Origin: Pyrenula massariospora
Lineage: Eukaryota; Ascomycota; Eurotiomycetes; Pyrenulales; Pyrenulaceae
Reading direction: 5' to 3'
Assembly: GCA_021030905.1 (NCBI GenBank)
Contig: JAGFMI010000004.1
Coordinates: 62,001-126,000 of the forward strand
Length of the DNA stretch: 64,000 nt
Part shown: positions 10,737 through 20,396 of the stretch, piece by piece
Layout: each line of letters opens with the position of its first letter
Position numbering within the stretch: position 1 is the stretch's first letter
The notes under the pieces: model-generated
Told to the model about the DNA's origin: nothing
What the model saw: only the letters and a program-made list of their open reading frames with translations
Databases searched by the model: none
Made by a program: the position numbers and the translations under genes

Positions 10737-11133
10737 TGCAAGCGATGCCTCTAGTCGGAGTAATTGACTCTCTAATCGTGGCTCTTCATCATGCCTCACC
10801 GATCAATAGTCTCGGAGCGTAATGATCCATCGTCAACTTGCGAGACGCGCTCCGTGACTGTAAAAATCTTACTGAGTGAGGAATGAAGCGTGCAGAGATT
10901 CAACTGCGGATCTTACCCACCTATGGCATTGAGAATCGATTGTTCAGAGGGCTGTTCCTTACATTGTATAAGGACTTCTGTCAACCTGTTCGAGTTTTCG
11001 AGACTTGTAGTGAGGTATCATCACCGGAGAAAGGCGCTTGTCAGCCGCCAGCCTCAACACCTTCTTCTCTAGGCTCTCGCCGCTTTAGAATCTTCATTCT
11101 CCTGGCCAACGCCGCCGAACCGCCCATCGTCTT
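10737..11133. other. Intergenic stretch / promoter
   Basis: Nearly 400 bp without a supportable gene. It presumably holds the phosphatase 3' UTR and the promoter of the AT-hook-like gene. Confidence 0.45.
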
Positions 11134-12871
11134 ATGGACCCCGATTCAACCCTGCAGCACCTGGCTCCCGGTATCCGCCATTCGAATTTCCAGGTCCACG
11201 GACACGCGCTACAGCCGCCGCAGTCGCATCCCGCCACGTTATCATCACAGTATGACCCAGGTCTTGACGCGCCGGATCCGGCCGCCTTTGCCAATTACGC
11301 GCCTATACCCGAGTTCCAGAACGGGCACGTTTCAGATCAACAGCTTCAAGTTCCCGACGGCTTCGCTCCCCAGGTACCGCCCACGACCATCAGACAGTTG
11401 AACGCCAACGCCCGGGGCAATGCCATCGCTCAGCCCGTGCAGCATCAGTACACTACACCCACAACTCGACAATATGGCTTATTGCCGCCAAACCAGCAAT
11501 CGTCTAACCAGCCGCTTCCCAACGCAATTACCCGATTGCATCAGGAAGAGGGTGACCTGGAGTCTCCCACCCGAGATGGCAAAGAGGACCATAGCCACTT
11601 TGGTACCTTGAAGCTCATCGATAACCCTCCCAATTTAGAGCAATGGAGGGAAAAGCTATTCAATGTCGACGAAACCATCACCCTGACCGAAGACGAGTAC
11701 GTTGTTTATCTGCTCTATCCTTTCTGCATACTTTTCTTCTTTTACGGCGTCTAGATCTCCTTCGCATTTCTGATCTCATGACCGAGCCTTTTGCTATCAC
11801 GGAACATCTTTCTGTTTTCCTTTTGACAGCTGCGAACCGTCCGATTCTCCACAAGAATTGATAGTTCGTCAAACCTGAGCATGCTCTTCACTGAATCTAA
11901 AGGATTCTATGCCCTTCTCCATGAGTCTTTCGCTGATTATTTCCCATCAGGTTTCAGACATATTTTCCCCATGTAGACAACGTGTATTCACATCGGTCCA
12001 CCCAAAAATACAAACGCAAGCCATTCATTTCCCATTACTGGGACTGTCGCTTGAAGGGGCGGCCACCAGGTACTCCAAAGTCTAGTGATCCTAGCAAGAA
12101 GAAGCGGAAACGAACGGCTCGCGAACGAGATCTTTGCGACGTTAAGATCAAAATTACTGAGTATTTTCCGGGCGCGGCTACCTCTCTCGGAGGGCCAGAC
12201 TTTGGAGGCGCAATTGAGTCAATGACTGCCGACATGCATATTGACAGCGGTTATTTTGGGGGCGCAGCAAATGGTGGCGCAACTGCCGATAATGCAGACG
12301 CACAGCCTTTTGGCGTTCTGGCACCAAGTCAGAGCCTCCCTCTCGGCCACCCTGGAGCCACTGGAGCAAAGTTCTACACTATCCAGCGCGTGAACGGGCT
12401 GGGGGGAAGCGTTAGCGTGGATAGTGAACCCGGCAATCATCGACATACCCTCGAGGAAAGTGACCGAGTTAAGAAGAACAGCGTTCAGAGGTGGCTCTTG
12501 AAGCAGGCCAAAGAGAAAAAGAAACTACAGGTACGTGCACGGATGATTCAAGCGCCGAAAACATTGCCTGCACCCTATTCTACAAATCATCACACAGCGA
12601 TCGCTCTCATGCACTGCTTTCTTTGTTCTGTTTTGATCGTTATCGTTGCATGATATCATGCTGCCAGGCTGGGATGGGCAGGCGGCTTCTTGACAAGTAC
12701 TGTCTTATCATCCTTCTGCCACTGCGGTATCTGTGCGAGTACCTCGAAACGCGATTGACCAAAAGCGTCTTCATTCCGATCCTTGTTATTATCTTCTTTG
12801 ACCTTTTACGGCCGCATCGTTGGCTTCCTGAATTTCTTGGTGTCTTTGGCTACCCCTCGCTTGCGTCATAA
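11134..12871 (+). CDS. Fungal nuclear protein with basic AT-hook-like region, possibly fused to the downstream GST
   Basis: Exon 1 is 11134-11696 and exon 2 is 11951-12530, joined across a 254-nt intron (GTACGT ... CATCAG) with matching phase. Residues 1-165 are Gln/Pro/Asn-rich and disordered. They lead into WREKLFNVDETITLTEDE and then FQTYFPHVDNVYSHRSTQ. A conserved-looking basic block follows: YKRKPFISHYWDCRLKG, then RPPGTPKS (AT-hook-like GRP core), then KKKRKRTARERD (nuclear localisation type), then LCDVKIKITEYFPG. The end of exon 2 is HTLEESDRVKKNSVQRWLL plus lysines. The last exon is uncertain. A splice 12530/12668 gives a hydrophobic tail ending at 12871, while a splice 12530/13195 joins the glutathione transferase in frame. 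A DNA-binding regulatory role is inferred, not proven. Confidence 0.6.
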
Positions 12872-13056
12872 CTCCCAATCACCGTGTGAAAACTTCGACG
12901 GCTAAATGACCGTCTTTTGTACCTTCATCTTCGGCAAGTCGAGGTCACGAGGCTTTATGCTGCTCAAGATACCCTGTCGGTCAACTTCCGACAAGCATAC
13001 CTGTCGTTGTCCAGTTTGATTGCCAATCCTAAATTCTATATCACGTCCTTTCCGTC

Positions 13057-14066
13057 ATGGAGCGCGATCAGTTGCTGCGTTCCGTCTCTCCATCCACTGC
13101 GGCCACGCCTTATTCTGAGGCTACCGTGCCAACCTCGCCCTCTTCTATAGCCTCTCCTCCACCCAAGACTGACACCGCGATGCAGGCCGGACAGAAAACT
13201 TATGCGAAGAAGGCGACGGGTCGAGCCTTAGAGACCGTCAAGCAGCACTCGAAAGAGACGGAGCTGGTTCTCTATGGTTCTTGCTTTTGTCCTTTTGTCC
13301 AGCGAGTTTGGATTGCGCTGGAGGTGAAGCAGATACCGTACCAGTATGTTGAGGTTGATCCATACAAGAAGCCTCAATCGCTCCTAGATGTTAATCCGCG
13401 AGGTCTGGTACCGGCCATACGGCACGGTAATTGGGGCTGCTACGAGAGCACGGTGATCATGGAATATGTAAGTTGGATCAGTCAAAGCTCTCCGTATAAA
13501 GCTCGCGACTGACACAAACCGTAGCTTGAAGACCTTAGCATCGGACACGCCCTACTGCCCCTCGGCGAGCCACAGCTTCGAGCCCACTGCCGGCTCTGGG
13601 TCGATCATGTGCGTGGAGGCGTTGTCTTTTCAGATTTATCAATACTGACATAAATTAGATCAATCGACATATTCTCCCCGCCTTCTACAAGCTCCTGCAA
13701 GAAACCGACGCATCCCAACACGCAGACCACTCGACCAATCTACAGACCCAAATTACAACGCTAGTCAACGCGTCTCATGCGACTGGCCCCTTCTTCCTCG
13801 GCCAAAACATCTCCTTCGTGGACACCTTCGTCGCGCCCTGGATCCTGCGGCTAAGCAGAGTTCTCAAGCACTACCGCGGGTGGCCAGATCCAGAAGTCGG
13901 CAGTCGCTGGGAACGCTGGGTATCGGCCGTCGAGGCTGAACCTCGAGTTCAGGCGACAACGAGTGACGAGAGTTTGTATAGGGATAGCTACGAGAGGTAT
14001 GCAGAGAACAGACCGAACACAAGTCAATTGGCAGACGCTATCAATGCTGGACGGAACATACCATAG
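13057..14066 (+). CDS. Glutathione S-transferase, omega/glutaredoxin-fold type (300 aa from this ATG)
   Basis: Three exons: 13057-13467, 13525-13608 and 13659-14066, with introns of 57 and 50 nt and consistent phases. The thioredoxin-fold N-domain contains LVLYGSCFCPFVQRVWIALE. Its Cys-Pro-Phe matches the omega-class catalytic cysteine rather than a Tyr/Ser type. It is followed by NPRGLVPAIRHG (cis-Pro loop) and CYESTVIMEYLEDL (glutathione Ser site). The helical C-domain includes RLWVDHINRHILPAFY and GPFFLGQNISFVDTFVAPW. Likely roles are thiol transfer, dehydroascorbate reduction or detoxification in the cytosol. The first 45 residues are Ser/Pro-rich and not part of the fold. The real 5' end may be the upstream AT-hook-like gene, through an acceptor at 13194 just before KTYAKKATGRALETVKQ. 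Confidence 0.85.
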
Positions 14067-14569
14067 CGTGGAGTTTGGAAATATTAGGTAATATTCTTCA
14101 GAGCTGAAAATCCCCATGATACCAAAAATTTACCTTTTCGAGTTCAAGTCGTAGCGAGCTACTCAATCAAAGTGCATGCCTTGCAGCTTAGCCTTCCATC
14201 GTACAAGGCACGTGCCGATAGCCCCAGCTGTCTCTGCTTCATCAAGGACCTTAGCTGAGAGTATGCGTAGAGGCATGGGCCGCCGGCCAATGTTGTTAGC
14301 AGCCCTTCTTTCTCAAGTAGCCGTCATAAGTCGAATTTATTTTCCTACTTTTGGATTCGAGCTATATGCAGACTTTTTGACTCAGCATAGACATAATGCG
14401 GGTTCATTCGCTAAACTTGTCATTGAGAGACGGGTAAAATCTATGGCAAAAATGCTGGAAGAAAAACAAGAGATTGAACACTATCTCATGAAGTACTACT
14501 AGTACTTTAACAGTGGCTCGAGAAAACGTCCAGCGACGAGCTCCCTTTTGGACTCAACAAATCGCATAG
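14067..14569. other. Intergenic stretch between convergent genes
   Basis: It holds one ATG ORF on the plus strand (14176-14502, 108 aa, ending EKQEIEHYLMKYY) without recognisable motifs. Probably non-coding, but a small gene cannot be excluded. Confidence 0.4.
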
Positions 14570-16331
14570 CTACTTCAATTCCCGTATTACAGTAGTTATC
14601 GTCCCGTTCGGGCCCAGGAATCCGTCGCCCGGATAAATGTCCGCGCGAGACAACTGCTCTGAGCCATCATTCATGAGCCATCTCCTCTCCAGTCGTGTGT
14701 CGCTGTCTGGAAAATTTGTCACATTCAGCTGCGAAACTTCGTCTCTCTTGTGCCAATCGCCGACGCCATGAGTTGGATCGACCCAGAATGGCTTCGACTT
14801 TGATCTTTTAGACCTCCTTCCATTTCGACCACTAGTTGCTGGTCTGTACCACCATCTATATGGCCGTCAGCGTCAAATATGCTAGTGGTCTATGTTTTGG
14901 GTCTTACTGTCCCAAAGCTCGCTCGCCCTCAGCGTCTAGCACTTGATATTCGAAGAGGCAATGCGCATAAGGATTCGCGGCGCTGCCAGGTTCTCCAGCC
15001 CAGCAGCTAAATTATTTGTCAGCTGGTGGAAATAAATAGGGCAAGGAGGCTACGAATGGTCCACGTACTAGCCACTTCTACTTCTGTCGAGCTGGATATC
15101 CAGATTAAATCTCAAAAGTCGTTCGGAGCCCTGAACGGCTCTTTTTCTGATAACCTTGTCAACCGCCTGCTCTGCTTCTCTTCTCGCTGTACGCCGGTCT
15201 TTGCCATGATCTCGTTTTTTCCTGTATATTTCTTCTTCTATCTCATCTCGTTGATCGTCGCGACCAAGTCTCGCCATAATTGCGTTCACGTTCCTCTGGT
15301 ATGCTGGCAAGATATGGCTTTGGCAGATATTTCTGTACACTCCGCCAGAATCTATTGGTGATGATTCGTTAGATTCCTGTGTTGTGTATCAAGAAATTCT
15401 CCTTGATATCCATACCGATATTGTCATCCATGCTGATGCAGCGATTCGACCGTGGCCGGCCCAAAGATTCCTGAGCAAAGCTATTTGGCGGAAATTCGTC
15501 ACAGCTACAAGCAAGTAAGAACATGGCTCACAGTTTTGGGTGGAGGGACTGACCTAGGTTGACATTGGCCGCTGCTCCGTTGATTTTTGTACGGTTTGAT
15601 GTACAACCACCGTTCATAATCCTCCTGCGTAGTGATTTGTTGGGTTGTCCGACATTGTTGGCCATTTCTTAGGCCTAGATCGAGAATGAGCTTAGTGTAA
15701 AGCTTAAGATAGAATTATATCACACCAAGTGCACCATTTCGTACAAACGGCTGCATATCCTTGCTAATAGTGCCAGAACATGGGGAGTTCTAAGACCGAA
15801 ATTAGCGTTACCATCCAACGAAATAGGTTCTACATCGGCTATATTGAATTTAAGGCTCGAAGGCTGCGGTGCAAAAGAACTATCTTGGATTTCAAGAAAG
15901 GAAAAGGCCATTTGTGGCAATATATAGGTAGAGGAGAGACTCAGCGTTAAGTATTACGACATACCTGGCACCCAGAGTCTCTCCTGTTCGCACCATCATT
16001 GCTAGGATCGCACCTTCAAGCCATAAATCAGTTCAGCTTCCACGAACAATGTGATCGATGAAGCTACCCACGCAAAATTCATTATATTTCTTTGACAGAA
16101 CATCCACCAACAGATATTTTGGCATGTCTCCGGGTACAGAGAACATTGCATGTAGTACGTCTGGGTCCGAGGCTGGCCGGGAAGGTCGCGAGCCCACTGA
16201 CCAGCCACGGTACCCGGTCTTACACCATGAGAGTGAGGCCAGGGAGGGTATTCATCCCAATCGGCAGCCCTAGTTAAGTCTTCAAGAATAATTAAAAGTA
16301 ATAGACAGAGAACTCTCCGAGGGGAAAGCAT
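14570..16331 (-). CDS. Secreted protein with NucA/NucB-like nuclease core (433 aa, eight exons)
   Basis: Exons in coding order: 16331-16072, 16013-15965, 15863-15749, 15674-15554, 15504-15416, 15351-15069, 15006-14908 and 14855-14570. Seven introns of 49-101 nt keep phase to a TAG. The protein starts with a signal peptide (MLSPRRVLCLLLLIILEDLTRA). A Cys-rich N-terminal half follows (MQCSLYPETCQNICWWMFC, CDPSNDG, SGCQPSS). The core reads QCQPSCDEFPPNSFAQES, then NRCISMDDNIDSGGVYRNIC. Its DE-[FY]-P...S...C...N...GG spacing resembles the NucA/NucB deoxyribonuclease domain, with putative catalytic Asp184-Glu185. Next is a long basic/acidic helix (EEEIYRKKRDHGKDRRTARREAEQ), then YCWAGEPGS and a C-terminal Trp/Arg-rich region. 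Function is inferred. The third donor (GTTTGT) and the exon 2/3 boundary are the weakest points. Confidence 0.6.
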
Positions 16332-17831
16332 GTTGGGAAAAACTTGAAATCTAGAGTGAGAAAATACTATGCACAAACATCAATCCTATTAAGAGTATAA
16401 GAATCAAAAAAATCACTGAACAAGCGTCCAGGCTCTACCAAGTTCGATGCAATGAATGTCATAACCATAGCAGACAACAGTTCCATAACAATCCGAGTAT
16501 GGCCTATGGGAGTTGGTAGCCCCATATCCGCGAAGATATCTAGACGACAATTGAAGTCCCGTGTTGAGAACTCGCAGCTAATCGGGATAGACTGAATGGA
16601 TATGAGGATTTGGTAGGGCCAACTGCTGAACTAGCGGGGCCTTTAGTCCACAGTTGGCTTTCAGGCCAAGACAAGAATGAAGGCGAGTGAAGGTAGTCGT
16701 ATTAAGGCGACAAGCGACTACCATCACCACTGCGTCCCACTTTGAGTAAATGGAGAATTTTCAAGAAAGGGACCAACTTCAATGGGGGATGTCCAACGGA
16801 GAGACCCATCTTGCTGCAAAGATGGACCTTTCCTATTCAGGGTAGTGGTGTTGGCCTTCTCGGGTCTATGGAGGCGTTTCGGGTTTTGAGGACGCGATTC
16901 CCAACTCGACTGGTCTAAAAAGATTCTTAACGTGAGATGCATTTTTAATCCGCTCTATCATGGCACCCCAAAGAAACAAGGTACTCTGTCCGCTGCCTCC
17001 TGTCTCTGGCTTACTCGATCCACCTTGTAACTTTTCCCTCCTCGGGTTTACATTGCCACTTCCATCGTGGGACCGACGTGTTGGGTTCGATACTCTAAAT
17101 GTATCCAGCGAGCGAATTCTTTCTTCCTTATGCAACCTGCCTCCATCGTCGTCAAACGGTAATTGCCTCCAAAAAATTTGGCCGAGAATTGAAATGCCCC
17201 ACTTGAGGCTATCCTACTAATGAAGTCGTCTAACGACATTATTCGCGCTAGCTTTCACTATTCTACACTCGGCGGCTCTTTGTTAACCTTTTCTTCGCGC
17301 TTCACTTCGTCCTTGTTATGAGTTGACGCCCCGCCACTATTGGAGTTGTGGGCTTGTCAGACTGCTCCTGTAACGCAACACGATGGTACAGGAATAGAGA
17401 ATGTCCCTGTCCATGTGCGTACAGCCCTGTTCGGGTCACCGTGCCCGGTTAGGGAAGGGAGGAACGAAATGGCATCGAAGAATCTAGCTCATCACTTCGT
17501 ACGCGAATCACAGAAGATTTCAGGCTCAGACGCAAAAGCCGAAAGAAGCAACATCTAGATCCCCACTACATTGAGAGTTCCAAACAGCAAGCCAACAGGA
17601 CATTTCATATATGATGGCTACTAAAACAACCGTCTATCTTGAATCGCTTTGGTTGGCTTTCATGATTCTGGCCATATTTGATCAGTCCTGATCCCTCTAT
17701 GCCACTTAATCTCAATCTCATGATCTCTACCACCGTTTATCTTTTGTGGTTCTTGGTTTCCTATGTTACGAAGTTGTTCTTCCTACCATGAGCGTAAAGC
17801 TTGCAAAACCCTGAAAGATTGAGTGCCACCG
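16332..17831. other. Long intergenic region between divergent secreted-protein genes
   Basis: About 1.5 kb without a supportable gene. The ORFs are all under 90 codons, overlap on both strands and show no motifs. It must contain the promoters of both flanking secreted-protein genes. Confidence 0.5.
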
Positions 17832-19394
17832 ATGAAAAAAGTGCATGAAATGCTGCTGTCATATTGGATTATTGCTGGATTTTTGCTCCCTACGATCGTC
17901 TCAGCTGTACCGAATCCAACCATACCTTCACCAAACGCGCCGCTACTGATTTTTCGATGTCTAAATGGACGCTTCAAATCGTCCTCTAAGATATCTTCAG
18001 AGGCTAAGCGATGCCTTGCCAGCTTCGGGATAGATCCTGAAGTCGCTGTGCACATCTTGAAAAAGAAGGTGGATACGAAACGTCGAAGTGAGTCAGCCTC
18101 ACTTACAACAAGACACAATGTTGTCAATGCTCTCATGAATATTGATCCCTTTCTACTAGCTAACGGAAGTTTACTAGGCTTCCTTGGAAAGCGAGGCGAC
18201 AATGCCTTAGATGTTGACATAAGTCTGGCCAGCAGCGCTCTAGGCGTTGAGCCATCAGGCACCGACTCGGATCCTGACGTTCCTATCGCCAGTGTGGTTG
18301 TGCCCACGGACGGTGCTCCAAGGTATCCTCCGCTTCCGAGCAGCGCTGCCTCATCAGACAACTACTGGGGACCGTTGGTATACGCTGGAAATGGACCAAC
18401 GATTGCCGAAGATAGCGGGGAACAGGAATACGGGATGTCCGTCCAGTGCTACAAGAATCTTCCACAGCCTCATTTATCCGGGCATTACATCGAAGAAAAT
18501 ATGGAGACTATCTGTGATAACCTTGCAGAAGTCGGGGCAAAAGGAATATTGAGCCTACCAGCTCCAAGTAAGCCCTCTCTGGCGTCTGGAGTGACTGTGT
18601 CTTCGCAGCTGCCAATTCCATCATCGGCCTTGAAGAAAATTGGGATCCTGAAGAAGACGTCCTTCGCAGGTGGTTCACTGTCGCTCTTGACGGGAGACAG
18701 CGTGGACTTTCCTGCGAAGCTCGATTCCAAACAATGGTTTCGGGATACTTGCGTCTCGGCAGTCTCCTTACTTTCCAAAAATCAGCAAGATGCAGATACC
18801 CGAACCGACTCTGGCTGTGTAGACAAGCCAGATGACCCGAAACATGCCATCAAGGGTGGCATCGTTCAAATCACCGCAGATGGCAAGCGTCCGAATACGG
18901 CTACTGATATGTGTCTCAACTGTGTCATTACCTTCAGTCTTTTTGCTGAATGGAACCCTGCGCCAATCATTTCGAATCCCCTGCCTGCCGCGACAGGCGC
19001 GAATAGTGTTATAACCGGTCTTGATGGAAGCGACGAATTTGAGCTGCAGGACAATGATGTCGGCAAGGTCGACACTTTGGACAGCGATGAGGAACTCAAA
19101 GACCAGCAACAGGAAGTTCAAGATACGGAGAGACAATTCGATAGTGATGTTGCTGAGGACGATGATAATGACGCCGACGATACCGATGAAGATACGGACG
19201 AAGACAGCGATGTGTGTGACGATGGTCCAACTCCGACTGCCATAGATGGATCAAGTGATCAGCCACAGTCATGGCCACCGGTAGTCATACCAACAGGCAT
19301 ACTTACACTGGAGCAAGTAGAACAGGACGCATCATTAATTCCAAAGGAAGACCAAGACATCGTCAACAAGTGGTTAGACACTGTTGAGCTTTAA
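17832..19394 (+). CDS. Large secreted protein with very acidic C-terminal region (520 aa)
   Basis: Single exon from the ATG at 17832. The open frame extends 9 nt further upstream but only to a GTG. The start MKKVHEMLLSYWIIAGFLLPTIVSA is a signal peptide. Residues about 40-100 look folded (CLNGRF, CLASFGIDPEVAVHILKKK). A Ser/Pro-rich linker follows, then a Cys-containing segment (SVQCYKNLP, ENMETICDNL, FRDTCVSAVSLL, DSGCVDK, DMCLNCVITFSLFAEWNP). From residue about 415 the chain is dominated by Asp/Glu (DSDVAEDDDNDADDTDED and neighbours) and then a Pro-rich end. I do not recognise the family. The Cys segment with GGIVQITADGK recalls small secreted fungal proteins, but no function can be assigned. 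Confidence 0.75.
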   Translation: MKKVHEMLLSYWIIAGFLLPTIVSAVPNPTIPSPNAPLLIFRCLNGRFKSSSKISSEAKRCLASFGIDPEVAVHILKKKVDTKRRSESASLTTRHNVVNALMNIDPFLLANGSLLGFLGKRGDNALDVDISLASSALGVEPSGTDSDPDVPIASVVVPTDGAPRYPPLPSSAASSDNYWGPLVYAGNGPTIAEDSGEQEYGMSVQCYKNLPQPHLSGHYIEENMETICDNLAEVGAKGILSLPAPSKPSLASGVTVSSQLPIPSSALKKIGILKKTSFAGGSLSLLTGDSVDFPAKLDSKQWFRDTCVSAVSLLSKNQQDADTRTDSGCVDKPDDPKHAIKGGIVQITADGKRPNTATDMCLNCVITFSLFAEWNPAPIISNPLPAATGANSVITGLDGSDEFELQDNDVGKVDTLDSDEELKDQQQEVQDTERQFDSDVAEDDDNDADDTDEDTDEDSDVCDDGPTPTAIDGSSDQPQSWPPVVIPTGILTLEQVEQDASLIPKEDQDIVNKWLDTVEL

Positions 19395-20396
19395 AGCGTG
19401 GCTCAGAATCAACATGCCTCTTTCCACGTGAATGAAAGAGACCACCGTTCTGCAAAATCTATACAACGGGTCGATTGCGAAGAGCGTAATGTCCAAGGCG
19501 GTTGGCGAAAACTCACCTGTTGGATGCCTGCCCGGCAAGTTTCTGGAGTATGTCGATTGTGTGTCGTCCATGGGTATCGCAGTCTATTAGGTGCTAGTTG
19601 CAGATTAGGCGTTGGGACAGTGCTTTTGTAGATCATAGAGTCCTAAAAGGATTCAGTACTTGTGAACATCTCCAGTCGATGTAGATGGCAACGTCGCACA
19701 GCAGGCCGGTAGACCTTTCTGAGGATGACAATCCCCGTGCGACCATCAGATGACCTTGCTTGTGGCGCTGTAGAGCTTTCCAGCGCAGAATCTGTCCGTG
19801 TCTTCTGATATTCTATATTCACCATTGCTACCTAGTCTAGATGAAGTGGTTGGAAGTGAAGAGCGATGATTGGTAGGAAGAGAATGGAAGCTCTTCCACA
19901 CTAGGCCGCTTCGGGACAGTAATGGACGTCATCTCGGCGGATCATGATTGGCAGGCGCGTTGGTGCTGGCGATCGTAAGTGGCAGGCGCGTGGGTGCCGG
20001 CGATCTGGGCCGGCGTGTTCAGGCTCTTCAGGTTACGCTGGCAGGCTCGAGCTCCCGCCGAGATCGTGCCCCGTGGGTCGGCGTGGGCATGGCTCGAGAG
20101 CTCCCTGGCGGTCATCCGTCCGACGCCCCATCTGGGGACGATGCACTACTATGCTATAGTCTGTAACTCGGTGCTAACGCATGCTAATCCTACCACTTCC
20201 CCATGTCTCGCAACTCGCGTCACCACTACCTCCAACGCCTTTCTTATCATCTCTCCTTCGCTCTTTCTTTGACCCAACGAGTAATGACGAGACCCTAGGG
20301 CGCATCCTAACCCAACTCCCTCAGCTAGCACTACCTTTTCCCTCGACGCAACGAACCTGAAATCCTCCTCTCCAGAGTCTCCGCCATTCACTTTGA
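19395..20396. other. Intergenic region with a tandem duplication
   Basis: 1 kb without a gene. The part from 19940 to 20120 is GC-rich and holds a two-copy tandem repeat, listed separately. The rest shows no motif and is the presumed promoter of the transporter. Confidence 0.5.
19949..20009. repeat. Two-copy tandem repeat, unit about 31 bp
   Basis: TGGCAGGCGCGTTGGTGCTG at 19949 recurs as TGGCAGGCGCGTGGGTGCCG at 19980. Both copies continue with GCGATC. The copies differ at a few positions and by one base in length. Confidence 0.85.

Noticed and set aside
17783-18361. 192-codon minus-strand frame over the secreted acidic protein gene
   Set aside because: Shadow of the plus-strand coding region; Ser/Arg-rich without domain features.
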